From Methylophaga sp. (GTDB taxonomy: Bacteria > Pseudomonadota > Gammaproteobacteria > Nitrosococcales > Methylophagaceae), in NCBI GenBank assembly GCA_024636315.1, contig JAGXHJ010000033.1:1-62594 (forward strand): DNA of 62,594 nt, given 5' to 3'. The position numbers and the translations under genes were made by a program. Shown piece by piece: positions 7,078 through 16,126 of this stretch. Under the pieces are notes generated by a model. That model searched no databases and had not been told where the DNA came from. It saw only the letters and a program-made list of their open reading frames with translations. The first letter of the stretch is position 1, and every line of letters begins with the position of its first letter.

Positions 7078-8508
7078 GTGGGTAAACACGACTGGGTGAC
7101 TGCTGTGGATGATGATTTAAACTATCCTGAATCCTATACGGATATGGCGACACAAGCACTCAAGATCCCGCCTAACTCCATCGAAGCCGAGCAATCTGTG
7201 CTGGGTGGCCTGATGCTTGATAACAGTAGCTGGGAGAAAGTGGCCGACTTATTAGTCGACCATGATTTCTATCGCCGGGATCATCAGCTGATTTTTCGTG
7301 GTATTGCTGCATTATTTGAAAAATCCCACCCTGTCGACGTTATCACTTTAGCTGAATGGCATGATACCCGTGGTGAACTTGAGCAGGTCGGTCAATTAGC
7401 TTATCTGGGCATGTTAGCTCGAAATACGCCGAGTGCGGCTAATATTGTGGCTTATGCGTCTATTGTCCGTGAGCGTTCCATACTCCGCCAACTTATCGCT
7501 ATTGGCACTACGATTTCTAATGATGCGTTTAATCCTGAAGGTCGCAGTAGTGAACAAATGCTAGACCAGGCTGAACGTCAAGTATTTGAAATTGCAGAAA
7601 AAGGTGCAAAACGAAGTGGCGGTTTTATTCAGGTTAAAGAAGTGCTGAGTAAAGTGGTTGATCGGATTGATACTTTATTTGAAAATGATAGCCCGATAAC
7701 GGGCCTTTCTACTGGATTCACCGATTTTGACATGCAAACATCTGGTTTACAGCCTGCCGACTTAGTTATCGTCGCTGGCCGACCATCCATGGGTAAAACA
7801 ACCTTTGCGATGAACTTGGCTGAGAATGCCGCGATAAAAAGCAAACAACCCGTTGCGGTATTTAGTATGGAGATGCCTGCAGATGCTCTTGCAATGCGGA
7901 TGTTGTCATCACTCGGTCAAATTGATCAACACCGTCTGCGTACTGGTCGTTTAAATGATGATGATTGGCCACGCTTAACTTCTGCTATTGCGTTGTTGAA
8001 TGAAGCCCCTTTATTTATTGACGATACGCCGGCATTGTCTGTAACTGAACTACGAGCACGGGCCCGACGTTTGAAACGTGAACATGGCCTTAGCTTAATC
8101 GTGATCGATTATATTCAGTTGATGCAAGGTAGTGGTAAGGCGGGTGAAAATAGGACTACCGAGGTATCAGAGATATCTCGATCACTTAAAGCGTTAGCAA
8201 AAGAACTCGAAGTACCTGTTATTGCATTATCTCAGTTAAATCGAAGTCTAGAGCAACGCCCAAATAAACGCCCAATCATGTCAGATTTACGTGAATCAGG
8301 TGCGATTGAGCAAGATGCGGATTTAATTGTCTTTATTTATCGTGATGAAGTCTATAACGAGGATTCAACCGATAAAGGTAAGGCTGAGATCATTATCGGT
8401 AAACAGCGTAATGGCCCTATCGGTACGGTGGCATTGACCTTCCAAGGTAAATACACCCGTTTTGAGAATTTTGCTTTTCAAAACTATGATGATTATGGTG
8501 AGCATTAA
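7078..8508 (+). CDS. dnaB: Replicative DNA helicase DnaB
   Basis: Hexameric 5'-3' helicase of the replication fork. The N-terminal primase-binding domain starts at IPPNSIEAEQSVLGGLMLDN. The RecA-like domain carries Walker A (GRPSMGKTTFAMN), the Walker B strand LIVIDYIQLM and the DnaB segment SDLRESGAIEQDAD. Length from the GTG at 7078 is 476 residues, close to E. coli (471). An alternative ATG at 7144 would give 454 residues; neither has a strong RBS, and the longer form better matches the usual length. The dciA-like gene at 35738 may encode its loader. alr follows after 2 bases. Confidence 0.95.
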   Translation: MGKHDWVTAVDDDLNYPESYTDMATQALKIPPNSIEAEQSVLGGLMLDNSSWEKVADLLVDHDFYRRDHQLIFRGIAALFEKSHPVDVITLAEWHDTRGELEQVGQLAYLGMLARNTPSAANIVAYASIVRERSILRQLIAIGTTISNDAFNPEGRSSEQMLDQAERQVFEIAEKGAKRSGGFIQVKEVLSKVVDRIDTLFENDSPITGLSTGFTDFDMQTSGLQPADLVIVAGRPSMGKTTFAMNLAENAAIKSKQPVAVFSMEMPADALAMRMLSSLGQIDQHRLRTGRLNDDDWPRLTSAIALLNEAPLFIDDTPALSVTELRARARRLKREHGLSLIVIDYIQLMQGSGKAGENRTTEVSEISRSLKALAKELEVPVIALSQLNRSLEQRPNKRPIMSDLRESGAIEQDADLIVFIYRDEVYNEDSTDKGKAEIIIGKQRNGPIGTVALTFQGKYTRFENFAFQNYDDYGEH

Positions 8509-8510
8509 TT

Positions 8511-9599
8511 GTGTCGTCCTACCCTGTAGCCCATATCAATTTAGCCGCGCTACAGCATAATTTTGAGCGTGTAAAACAACTGGCTCCAAATAGTAAAATT
8601 ATGTCGGCTATAAAAGCTGATGCCTATGGTCATGGTGCAATCCAAGTTGCACAAGCACTTCACGACAGCGATGCCTTTGCAGTTGCTAGATTATCTGAAG
8701 GTCTGCTATTACGCGCAGCGGGTATTCAACAAGCGATAGTTATTCTTGAAGGCGTGAATTGTGTTGCCGACTTACAGTCCGCCGCCGAGAATGATTTATC
8801 GATAGTCTTTCATCATGCCTCTCAACTGCAATTAGTCAGCACAGCACAACTCTCTAGACCCTTAAGCTTTTGTTGGTTGATGGTAGAAACCGGAATGCAT
8901 CGCTTGGGATTGAGCACTGATCTGATTGATCATGCTTTGCAAGTTTTAACCACTAGCTCGAATATAACAGGCGAGGTTGGTTTGATGAGTCATTTTGCCA
9001 ATTCGGACTTGGTGGGTGATCCAAGAAATCAACAGCAATTAGACAAGCTAATGGAATGTGCTGACCAGTATGGTTTAAAAACCAGTATGGCTAATTCAGC
9101 AGCTATATTTTCATTTTCAGCAAGTCATGGTGATTGGGTGCGTCCAGGATTAATGCTTTACGGTGCCACACCTTTTGAAGACAGAACTGCACAAGATTTA
9201 GATCTAAAACCAGTGATGCAGTTAACCTCAGAACTAATCGCTATACAACCACTACACGTGGGCGATAACGTTGGCTATGGAGGCAGTTGGGTCGCAGAAA
9301 AACCAGGCCGAATAGGTATTGTCAGTATTGGCTATGGCGATGGCTATAGTCGGCATCTGTCAAATGTTGGCTCGGTATTGATTAATAATCATAGAGTACC
9401 GATAGTAGGCAGAGTTTCGATGGATATGATTGCTATTGATATATCAAATTTAAGTGATGTCACTGTCGGTGATGCAGTTATTATGTGGGGCAGTGAATTA
9501 TTGACTGTCGATGATATGGCACAGCAAGCCAATACCATTTCCTACGAATTGTTGTGTCAATTAAACGAACGTGTAAAAAGAGAGTATCACCATGGCTAA
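8511..9599 (+). CDS. alr: Alanine racemase
   Basis: PLP enzyme that converts L-alanine to D-alanine for peptidoglycan. The PLP lysine is Lys35 in SAIKADAYGHGA, and the second catalytic base is Tyr256 in NVGYGGSW. The domain order (TIM barrel, then a C-terminal beta domain with GRVSMDMIAID) is complete, and 362 residues is normal. It starts at GTG 8511, two bases after dnaB, and overlaps radA by 8 bases. A dnaB-alr-radA order is common in gammaproteobacteria. It feeds the Ddl and MurF steps encoded in the dcw cluster. Confidence 0.96.
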   Translation: MSSYPVAHINLAALQHNFERVKQLAPNSKIMSAIKADAYGHGAIQVAQALHDSDAFAVARLSEGLLLRAAGIQQAIVILEGVNCVADLQSAAENDLSIVFHHASQLQLVSTAQLSRPLSFCWLMVETGMHRLGLSTDLIDHALQVLTTSSNITGEVGLMSHFANSDLVGDPRNQQQLDKLMECADQYGLKTSMANSAAIFSFSASHGDWVRPGLMLYGATPFEDRTAQDLDLKPVMQLTSELIAIQPLHVGDNVGYGGSWVAEKPGRIGIVSIGYGDGYSRHLSNVGSVLINNHRVPIVGRVSMDMIAIDISNLSDVTVGDAVIMWGSELLTVDDMAQQANTISYELLCQLNERVKREYHHG

Positions 9600-10980
9600 A
9601 CCTAAGCGCGTCTATGTTTGTAAAGAATGCGGTGGGCAGACGCCGCAATGGGGTGGACGTTGTGCTGAATGTGGCGCATGGAATAGTTTGGAAGAAGAAA
9701 TTCAAGCACCTGCATCAGCGACCAGCCAATCTACGATAAGTCGCCATACCGGTTATGCTGGTGAACAAAAAAATCAGGTTCAATCCTTAAGCGAAGTGAC
9801 GTCAGAGCAAGCCGTTCGTTGGACGACGGGTTTAGATGAGCTCGACCGTGTTTTAGGTGGAGGTTTGGTCACTGGCTCGGTAGTGCTGATTGGGGGTGAT
9901 CCAGGCATCGGAAAGTCGACTTTATTATTGCAAGCGATGGCGATAATGGCTAAAACCAGTGGTGTTAGCCCTCTATATATTAGTGGTGAAGAGTCACTGC
10001 AACAGATTCGTTTGCGCGCTGAACGTTTACAATTGGAAAATGCCCCAGTTGATTTGATGGCTGAAACTCATGCCGAACAGATGATTGCCACAGCACATGC
10101 TCGAAAACCACAAGTGATGGTTATTGATTCCATTCAGACCGTTTTTACTGAGCTTTTACAATCAGCTCCAGGCACCGTTGCTCAAGTGCGAGAAAGTGCC
10201 GCGCAATTAGTTCGTTTTGCTAAGTCTAGTGGTACAACACTGATTTTAGTAGGCCACGTTACTAAACAAGGAGCTCTAGCTGGGCCACGTGTATTAGAAC
10301 ATATGGTCGATACTGTATTGTATTTTGAGGGCGATACATCCAGCCGATTCAGAATATTAAGAGCAGTAAAAAATCGTTTTGGCGCGATCAATGAATTAGG
10401 TGTGTTCGCGATGACGGAGCTCGGTTTAAAAGAGGTGAGTAATCCGTCCGCTATCTTCTTATCACGAGGCGAAGCAGCGCTTGCTGGCAGTGTGGTGACG
10501 GTGATCAGAGAGGGGAGCCGTCCAATGCTGGTAGAGGTACAGGCACTGGTTGATGATAGCCCCTTGGGTAACCCGCGCAGAGTCTCAGTAGGGCTGGATC
10601 AGAATCGTTTAGCAATGTTACTCGCCATATTACATCGGCACGGCGGTATTACCTGCAATGATCAAGATGTGTTCATTAATGTGGTCGGTGGGGTGAAACT
10701 CAGTGAAACGGGTGCCGATCTAGCAGTATTAGCCGCCGTTTTATCTAGTCTACGAAATAAAGCCGTACCACAAGATTGGGTATTATTTGGTGAAGTGGGT
10801 TTGACGGGGGAGATCAGGCCTGTGCAGGCAGGTGAAGAGCGTATTCATGACGCGGCGAAACATGGCTTTAGCCATGCGATTGTGCCCGTTGCCAACGCGC
10901 CACGCAAACCAATTAAAGGCATTAAGGTGACGGCGGTGAAACATCTCTCCGATGCAATTTCAGCGCTATTGGATCAATGA
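9592..10980 (+). CDS. radA: DNA repair protein RadA
   Basis: RecA-related ATPase that promotes branch migration during recombination. An N-terminal C4 zinc finger (CKECG and CAECG) is followed by Walker A GGDPGIGKSTLLLQ, the RadA-specific motif KNRFG, and a C-terminal Lon-protease-like domain ending GEIRPVQAGEERI. At 462 residues it equals the family norm. It overlaps alr by 8 bases. Its last 15 bases overlap the 3' end of the convergent PilZ gene. Confidence 0.97.
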   Translation: MAKPKRVYVCKECGGQTPQWGGRCAECGAWNSLEEEIQAPASATSQSTISRHTGYAGEQKNQVQSLSEVTSEQAVRWTTGLDELDRVLGGGLVTGSVVLIGGDPGIGKSTLLLQAMAIMAKTSGVSPLYISGEESLQQIRLRAERLQLENAPVDLMAETHAEQMIATAHARKPQVMVIDSIQTVFTELLQSAPGTVAQVRESAAQLVRFAKSSGTTLILVGHVTKQGALAGPRVLEHMVDTVLYFEGDTSSRFRILRAVKNRFGAINELGVFAMTELGLKEVSNPSAIFLSRGEAALAGSVVTVIREGSRPMLVEVQALVDDSPLGNPRRVSVGLDQNRLAMLLAILHRHGGITCNDQDVFINVVGGVKLSETGADLAVLAAVLSSLRNKAVPQDWVLFGEVGLTGEIRPVQAGEERIHDAAKHGFSHAIVPVANAPRKPIKGIKVTAVKHLSDAISALLDQ

Positions 10981-11343
10981 TGCCAGTTCGCGGTGAAGCA
11001 AGGCTTCATCGCCTAAATTAAGTTCGATTAGTCGTTTTAAATGGCTAATACTTTCTAAATCTATATTTTTGCAAATAAAACCAATAGTTCCGTCATCTAT
11101 ATGGGCTACTGCCGCTGACATTTTAATGACGAGTTGTGCATTTTCAAGTACTAAGTCAATTTTATAGTTATCAGTAAGTTGTCCTCGCCAGCCATCAGGT
11201 TTGACAATTAAAATACCATTTAGCGACACATCCAACACTTCACAATTCAGGTGTAATTCGCCTTTATCTGCATGTAGATGTGCTTGGGCGTGAAATGGAA
11301 TGCGACTAAAATTACGACGCTCATCAATGGTAATATTTGCCAT
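10966..11343 (-). CDS. PilZ-domain protein
   Basis: 125-residue single-domain protein with the c-di-GMP binding signature of PilZ: an arginine pair in ERRNFSRIPF near the N-terminus and DVSLNGILI (the D/NxSxxG motif) about 30 residues later. It lacks other domains, so it is probably a cytoplasmic c-di-GMP receptor acting through a partner. The gene is convergent with radA, overlapping its 3' end by 15 bases, and divergent from hemJ. Which process it controls cannot be told from context. Confidence 0.85.
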   Translation of the reverse strand: MANITIDERRNFSRIPFHAQAHLHADKGELHLNCEVLDVSLNGILIVKPDGWRGQLTDNYKIDLVLENAQLVIKMSAAVAHIDDGTIGFICKNIDLESISHLKRLIELNLGDEALLHRELASLIQ

Positions 11344-11401
11344 GTTGATCTCCGTGATAGATTAAACTGATATTACTATTTTAGACTAAAAGGGATAAGC
11401 C

Positions 11402-11827
11402 ATGTTGTGGGTTAAAGCGTTCCATATTATTTTTGTAATAACCTGGTTTGCTGCGCTTTTTTATCTGCCAAGATTATTCGTTTATCATGCCATGTGTGAA
11501 GACAAAGCAGGTAGTGAACGTTTTAAAATTATGGAGCGGAAACTCTATCGTGGCATTATGACACCAAGTGCCGTGTTAACGGTGTTATTTGGATTATGGT
11601 TGTTAAGTTTTTATTCTCTTGAGCAACTTATGGCCATGCATTGGTTGCACGCCAAACTGACATTAGTTGTACTGCTACTGGTCTATCATGGCTATTGTGG
11701 TCATTTACTTCGTCTATTTAGTCAAGATGAAAACCAGCGTAGCCATGTCTTTTATCGATGGTTTAATGAATTGCCAGTGATGATATTGCTTGCTGTGGTC
11801 ATTTTAGTCGTGGTGAAGCCGTTCTAA
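11402..11827 (+). CDS. hemJ: Protoporphyrinogen IX oxidase HemJ (UPF0093)
   Basis: Membrane protein for the penultimate haem synthesis step. 141 residues with four membrane helices. Family features visible are WVKAFHIIFVITWFAALFYLPRL at the N-terminus, with the conserved histidine, and the later W-x-H-x-K segment (MHWLHAKLTL). It stands alone between the PilZ gene and a convergent lipoprotein gene, with a hairpin terminator just after the stop. RBS AAGGGATAAGCC precedes the ATG. Confidence 0.9.
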   Translation: MLWVKAFHIIFVITWFAALFYLPRLFVYHAMCEDKAGSERFKIMERKLYRGIMTPSAVLTVLFGLWLLSFYSLEQLMAMHWLHAKLTLVVLLLVYHGYCGHLLRLFSQDENQRSHVFYRWFNELPVMILLAVVILVVVKPF

Positions 11828-11840
11828 TTTAAGTTAAATA

Positions 11841-11869
11841 CCTCGCTCTTTCTTAATGAGAGAGCGAGG
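11841..11869. terminator. Terminator between hemJ and dolP
   Basis: Inverted repeat CCTCGCTCTTTC (11841-11852) with GAGAGAGCGAGG (11858-11869), 12 pairs with one mismatch and a 5-base loop, in the gap between two convergent genes. The following T-run is weak on either strand. Confidence 0.6.
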
Positions 11870-11880
11870 TTGCTAAACTA

Positions 11881-12456
11881 TTAATCGGTATATTCAAATA
11901 TTTTAATCACCCGTTGCACGCCGGCTGATTGGGTAACAATATCGACGACTCTGTCAGCTTCAGCATGACTTACTAAACCCATTAGATACACAATGCCGTG
12001 TTCGGTGACTACTTTTATAAAAAACGGGTCGATGTATTTATCGGCGGTTAGTTTTGCTTTTATTTTTGACGTAATCCATGCATCACTGCTACGAGATGGT
12101 AATGAACTTGGTGCGGCAATAAGTAATTCGTTATGTATACGACGAACGTTAGCGATGGTCTGTACTTCTTTTGTCACTTGTTGTTTAAGACTTTCATTGG
12201 GTGTTTCACCCGTAATTAATACTACACCGTTATAACTAGTGGCATTAATATGACTTTGGTCGTAGATTTTCTTGTTACTAAACAAGATACTCGACACTTT
12301 TATCTCAATGGATTGATCATCAAGTACGGTACCTGCGGAACGACGGTCATGTACAACGGCCGCGCCAGTGGCCGCGCCAGTCACGACGGCAGCTGCACAA
12401 CCCTGCAACAGCACGACGGGAATAATTAACAATAAGAGTGATTTCATTTTGGGCAT
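11881..12456 (-). CDS. dolP: BON-domain outer-membrane lipoprotein DolP/YraP
   Basis: Division- and outer-membrane-associated lipoprotein. A signal peptide ends in lipobox LQGC with Cys20. Two BON domains follow, at about 45-115 (VKVSSILFSNKKI, YNGVVLITGETPN) and 120-190 (WITSKIKAKL, EHGIVYLMGLVSHAEAD). The length of 191 residues equals E. coli YraP. It follows lpoA and yraN on the minus strand, as in E. coli, but no diaA gene lies between yraN and dolP. In E. coli dolP is sigma-E dependent; I did not identify such a promoter here. Confidence 0.93.
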   Translation of the reverse strand: MPKMKSLLLLIIPVVLLQGCAAAVVTGAATGAAVVHDRRSAGTVLDDQSIEIKVSSILFSNKKIYDQSHINATSYNGVVLITGETPNESLKQQVTKEVQTIANVRRIHNELLIAAPSSLPSRSSDAWITSKIKAKLTADKYIDPFFIKVVTEHGIVYLMGLVSHAEADRVVDIVTQSAGVQRVIKIFEYTD

Positions 12457-12518
12457 GTTTATTTCCTGTTAAGTGGAAGGGTTTATTATCACCTGTGTGA
12501 GACAGGCTTAGTTATTAT

Positions 12519-12881
12519 TTAGTTGCTATGAAAGGCATCTTTAACCCATATTATGTCATGAGTCTGTTGTGTCGGCGAGATTGCGATGACATCGAAGCGA
12601 TAGCCTGAAAATGCTTGCGTATTATGTAATAAATAATGTTCAGCAGTGATTATTATTTTTGCTTGTTTTTTATAATTAACGCTTTCTAATGCACTGCCGA
12701 AGCGATCATTTTTACGATAACGGACTTCGATAAAAACCAGCGTATTTTGATCTTGCATAATTAAATCAATTTCACCGCGTCGACAATGATAATTTTTCTC
12801 GATAAGTTTGAGTTTATTCTGTTGTAAAAATTGGCAGGCCAATAACTCAGCTTGTTGGCCTATAGTGAGTGCCGAATTCAT
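12519..12881 (-). CDS. YraN-family endonuclease-like protein (UPF0102)
   Basis: 120-residue protein with the restriction-endonuclease fold of the YraN family: GQQAELLACQFLQQNKL, then EKNYHCRRGEIDLIMQDQNTLVFIEVRYR, which gives the E-I-D...E-V-(R/K) catalytic-like set, then RFGSALESVNYKKQ. The nuclease activity is assumed from the fold; its cellular role is unclear. The start codon overlaps the lpoA stop by one base (TAATG), so the two are translationally coupled. Confidence 0.9.
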   Translation of the reverse strand: MNSALTIGQQAELLACQFLQQNKLKLIEKNYHCRRGEIDLIMQDQNTLVFIEVRYRKNDRFGSALESVNYKKQAKIIITAEHYLLHNTQAFSGYRFDVIAISPTQQTHDIIWVKDAFHSN

Positions 12882-14764
12882 TAAGGTAGTGTCGTTAGTG
12901 GCTCAGCTAAAGGTAAAAGATCGAGAAGCCCATGATTAAATTTAGCCCATCTAGGTTTACGTGTTACTTGTCCAGATGAGTTTATCAATAGTACGCCAGT
13001 TGCGCCATTAAAGCTTAACTCAGGAGAATGGCTTAATTTATTAAGTTCGGGAATCAAGTGATAAGCATCAGCGCCTAACGCATATAGTCGAACAAACTCT
13101 TCAAAACGTTGAGGTGAATCGTTACGTAATGCGATATAAGTCGGGTCAGATTGCGCTATATTATTAAATACCCAAGGCATGTCACTGATAATAAGGTTGT
13201 TAAGATCTATGTTTTGTTGGCTATTGTCATAACCCTCATAGACATGGGAGGTGGCAATAATGGGCAGTTGGCCTGAGCGATGAAATTTAAGTTGTGGCAC
13301 CAGCTGTCGAGCCTTTAAAGGCTTGGCAACAAGGAAAATAAAATCAATATCTTGCCGACGACGGGCTACAAATTCTATTGAAGTACCGAGGCGTTGTCTT
13401 AGTGCCGCGTAACGCTGTTCGCTGGCTTGTAAGCCAAGTAAAGGTTTAAGGGTCGTGGCAAAATCATTTTGGTTTGGATTGTAATTGGCTTGATTGAGTA
13501 AGACCCCACCATTTTGTAACCACTGACTATTAAATGCGGCTGCAATACGAGCCCCCCATTCGTTATTTGGCGCTAAGACCAGTGCCCGATGGTAATTTTT
13601 CTGGGTGGCATAATCCGCTACCGCCACAGCTTCATCTTCTGGGGCTAAGCCAAATTGGAACAGATTTTGTCTGTTGCTATCATTGGCTAATCGATTAAGC
13701 GCAAGTACCGGAATAGGTAAGTTATCGGCATCCGCTAAGATTTGAACGGATTCTTTGTCTAGCGGCCCAATAACTAGACTTGCATGTTGCTCAATAGCGC
13801 GCTGATATTCTTGCAATACATTACTTAATCCGGTCTGTTTATCTGTGTCTACGGCAAAAAAGTGTAATCGGGCATTAGATCTGCTATTAAAATGGGCGGC
13901 AAGAATGCCGCGTTTGATAGCCTCGGCCGATGCCTGATAAGGGCCTGTTTCGGGCAGTAAAATGGCAATGTCAGTAATATCTTTAAGCTGTGTTGTACCA
14001 AGGTCTATGCTTTGTTCATAAAGCTCTGGAGCGGTAGGGTGGTTAGGATAATTACGTTTCCAGTCTTCCAAGGCGACCTTGAATGTCTCAGGGTTTGCGC
14101 TATAGGTTTTCACCAAGTATGCGAGTGCATACCAGCCACTATCAACAGCTGGCGGTATGCCTGGGTTAAATAAATCTAATGCCTGTGGGGTCAGTGACAT
14201 CAGCGCTGCCCAAAGCAATTGTTGATTTTGAGTTCGCTCTGAATCAGTAAGTAAGGGGTCAAGCATAATATGGCTGTTGGCTTTTTCTAGCCAGTTTTGA
14301 GTTAGTGCGTAAGCCTGTATTTTGAGTTCAAGCGCCTGTTGTTTTTGTGTTGGTTCTGTATAGGTTAAATCAAAAGGCGAAAGCGCCGCTAAAGCTTCCG
14401 TTGGCTGAGAATTGATTAAAGCAATATTAGCTTTAAGAATCGCGGCATCTAATTGCTGTGTTGGATCCAGAACAGCGGGGTTAACATTCGCTAGAGTAGT
14501 TGTAACTTGTTCTAATTGGGTGAGTTGCCAAAATGCCGTTGCTGCACGTAAATTGAACTGGGATTTTTGGGGTTCGCCTACTGCCTTCGCTAAATCAAGA
14601 TATAGTTGTGACGCGGATAAATAGTCGCCTGATTGCTCGGCGGTTTGCGCGGCAATTACCGCGGTATTATCTGGTCGATTAGCGAGCGGTGATATTGCCT
14701 GTTGGCATGCCGTCACGTTGAGAGCGATGATTATCAATAAGCTTAAATAGAATCGTTGTGTCAT
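12881..14764 (-). CDS. lpoA: Penicillin-binding protein activator LpoA
   Basis: Outer-membrane lipoprotein that stimulates the class A synthase PBP1A. The N-terminal TPR-like half is followed by a periplasmic-binding-protein-like half (from about TDIAILLPETGPYQASAEAIKRG). The start at 14762-14764 gives a proper signal peptide with Cys20 in NVTAC; the frame is open upstream to 14809, but those 15 residues would precede the signal peptide. This gives 627 residues, near the usual 600-680. It is divergent from rsmI, exactly the yraL/yraM arrangement of E. coli. Confidence 0.92.
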   Translation of the reverse strand: MTQRFYLSLLIIIALNVTACQQAISPLANRPDNTAVIAAQTAEQSGDYLSASQLYLDLAKAVGEPQKSQFNLRAATAFWQLTQLEQVTTTLANVNPAVLDPTQQLDAAILKANIALINSQPTEALAALSPFDLTYTEPTQKQQALELKIQAYALTQNWLEKANSHIMLDPLLTDSERTQNQQLLWAALMSLTPQALDLFNPGIPPAVDSGWYALAYLVKTYSANPETFKVALEDWKRNYPNHPTAPELYEQSIDLGTTQLKDITDIAILLPETGPYQASAEAIKRGILAAHFNSRSNARLHFFAVDTDKQTGLSNVLQEYQRAIEQHASLVIGPLDKESVQILADADNLPIPVLALNRLANDSNRQNLFQFGLAPEDEAVAVADYATQKNYHRALVLAPNNEWGARIAAAFNSQWLQNGGVLLNQANYNPNQNDFATTLKPLLGLQASEQRYAALRQRLGTSIEFVARRRQDIDFIFLVAKPLKARQLVPQLKFHRSGQLPIIATSHVYEGYDNSQQNIDLNNLIISDMPWVFNNIAQSDPTYIALRNDSPQRFEEFVRLYALGADAYHLIPELNKLSHSPELSFNGATGVLLINSSGQVTRKPRWAKFNHGLLDLLPLAEPLTTLP

Positions 14765-14857
14765 GGCCGTCGCATCAGGAATGATAAATATAGAGAAACA
14801 TAGTATCAACTCACGTATATTACGACCAGAACTGAGTAATTATATAAGGTGTTCTTT

Positions 14858-15709
14858 GTGTCAGAAAATGAAATAGCGTGTTTGTATATCGTCGCCACCC
14901 CGATTGGCAACCTAGCAGATATGTCACAACGGGCAATTGAAATATTGCAATCTGTTGATGTAATAGCTGCAGAAGATACCCGCCATAGTGGTTTTTTATT
15001 GCAACATTTTGCGATAAAAACACCGAGTGTTTCCTTGCATGATCATAATGAACAACAACGCAGCGAAACCTTATTAACGCGATTACAGCAAGGTGAATCC
15101 ATCGCTTTAATTAGTGATGCTGGCACGCCATTGATCAGCGACCCTGGTTATAAATTGGTATCGCTAGTACGTGAACACGGTATTCCCGTTATACCTATTC
15201 CGGGGAGTTGCGCGGTGATAGCGGCGCTTTCGGCCTCCGGTTTACCATCAGATAGATTTAGCTTTGAAGGTTTTTTGCCATCAAAACAAGGCGCACGACT
15301 GCAAACATTAGAAAAATTGGCTGCTGATACTCGTACCTTAATTTTTTATGACAGCCCGCGCAGATTACAATCAACATTAATCGATATGGTCACTATATTT
15401 GGTGAAGAGCGCCGCGTCTGCTTAGCGCGTGAACTGACCAAGTTGCATGAAACAATCAACACTAAACCTTTAGCCGGACTGTTGGATTGGGTTAGTAATG
15501 ATCCTAATCAACAGCGTGGAGAATGTGTTTTACTTGTAGAAGGGGCTAAACAGCATCAAGATGCCAGCGAAGTTGAAGTCAATCGTGTCTTGAATTTATT
15601 GCTCAAAGAGTTGCCGGTTAAAAAAGCAGCCGCCATCACATCAGCATTATTAGGTATCAGTAAAAACAATGCTTATGACATGGCACTTAAACTTCAGCAC
15701 AAAGACTAG
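14858..15709 (+). CDS. rsmI: 16S rRNA (cytidine-2'-O-)-methyltransferase RsmI
   Basis: Methylates the ribose of C1402 in 16S rRNA. The tetrapyrrole-methylase fold shows YIVATPIGNLADMS, AAEDTRHSG, LISDAGTPLISDPGY and PGSCAVIAALSASGLP. Two GTG codons are possible; the one at 14858 (283 residues) is preferred over 14849 because AAGG lies 8 bases upstream. It pairs functionally with RsmH, encoded downstream, which methylates N4 of the same cytidine. It lies 22 bases upstream of rnpB. Confidence 0.95.
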   Translation: MSENEIACLYIVATPIGNLADMSQRAIEILQSVDVIAAEDTRHSGFLLQHFAIKTPSVSLHDHNEQQRSETLLTRLQQGESIALISDAGTPLISDPGYKLVSLVREHGIPVIPIPGSCAVIAALSASGLPSDRFSFEGFLPSKQGARLQTLEKLAADTRTLIFYDSPRRLQSTLIDMVTIFGEERRVCLARELTKLHETINTKPLAGLLDWVSNDPNQQRGECVLLVEGAKQHQDASEVEVNRVLNLLLKELPVKKAAAITSALLGISKNNAYDMALKLQHKD

Positions 15710-15717
15710 TTGTCAGG

Positions 15718-15723
15718 TATGAT
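15718..15723 (+). promoter_or_regulatory. Probable -10 box for rnpB
   Basis: TATGAT ends 8 bases before the predicted 5' end of the RNase P RNA at 15732, the right distance for a sigma-70 -10 element. No good -35 sequence is seen at 17 bases, and the region overlaps the 3' end of rsmI. Confidence 0.45.
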
Positions 15724-15731
15724 CCTCCGCT

Positions 15732-16095
15732 GAGATGGTCAGACAATCGCGCTTTTAGCTAGACTAATTGTGAGGAAAGTCCGGGCTCCAATGGGCAGGG
15801 TGCCAGATAACTTCTGGGAGGCGCAAGCCTACGGCAAGTGCAACAGAAAATACACCGCCTGATTATTTTCGGATAGTTCGGTAAGGTTGAAATGGTGCGG
15901 TAAGAGCGCACCGCGCGACTGGTAACAGGCGTGGCAAGGTAAACCCCACCTGGAGCAAGACCAAATAGAAGAGCAGTTTGCTTAGGCAAACAGGTACGGC
16001 CCGTATCGTTCTTGGGTAGGTTGCTTGAGGCAAGTAGTGATGCTTGTCCCAGATGAATGATTGTCCTCGACAGAACCCGGCTTATCGACCATCTC
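15732..16095 (+). ncRNA. rnpB: RNase P RNA, bacterial type A
   Basis: Catalytic RNA of RNase P, which matures tRNA 5' ends. Conserved blocks are easily read: GAGGAAAGTCCGGGCTCC, GGGCAGGGTGCCAG, GTGCAACAGAAA, GGTGCGGTAAGAGCGCACCG, GGAGCAAGACCAAATAG, GGTACGGCCCGTA and GACAGAACCCGGCTTATCG. Helix P1 is formed by GAGATGGTC (15732-15740) and GACCATCTC (16087-16095), which fixes both ends at 364 nt. A T-rich run right after P1 (AATTTTTTATTTT) gives the terminator. It lies between rsmI and the dcw cluster. Confidence 0.97.
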
Positions 16096-16126
16096 AATTT
16101 TTTATTTTAAGTTTAAATACAGTGGG

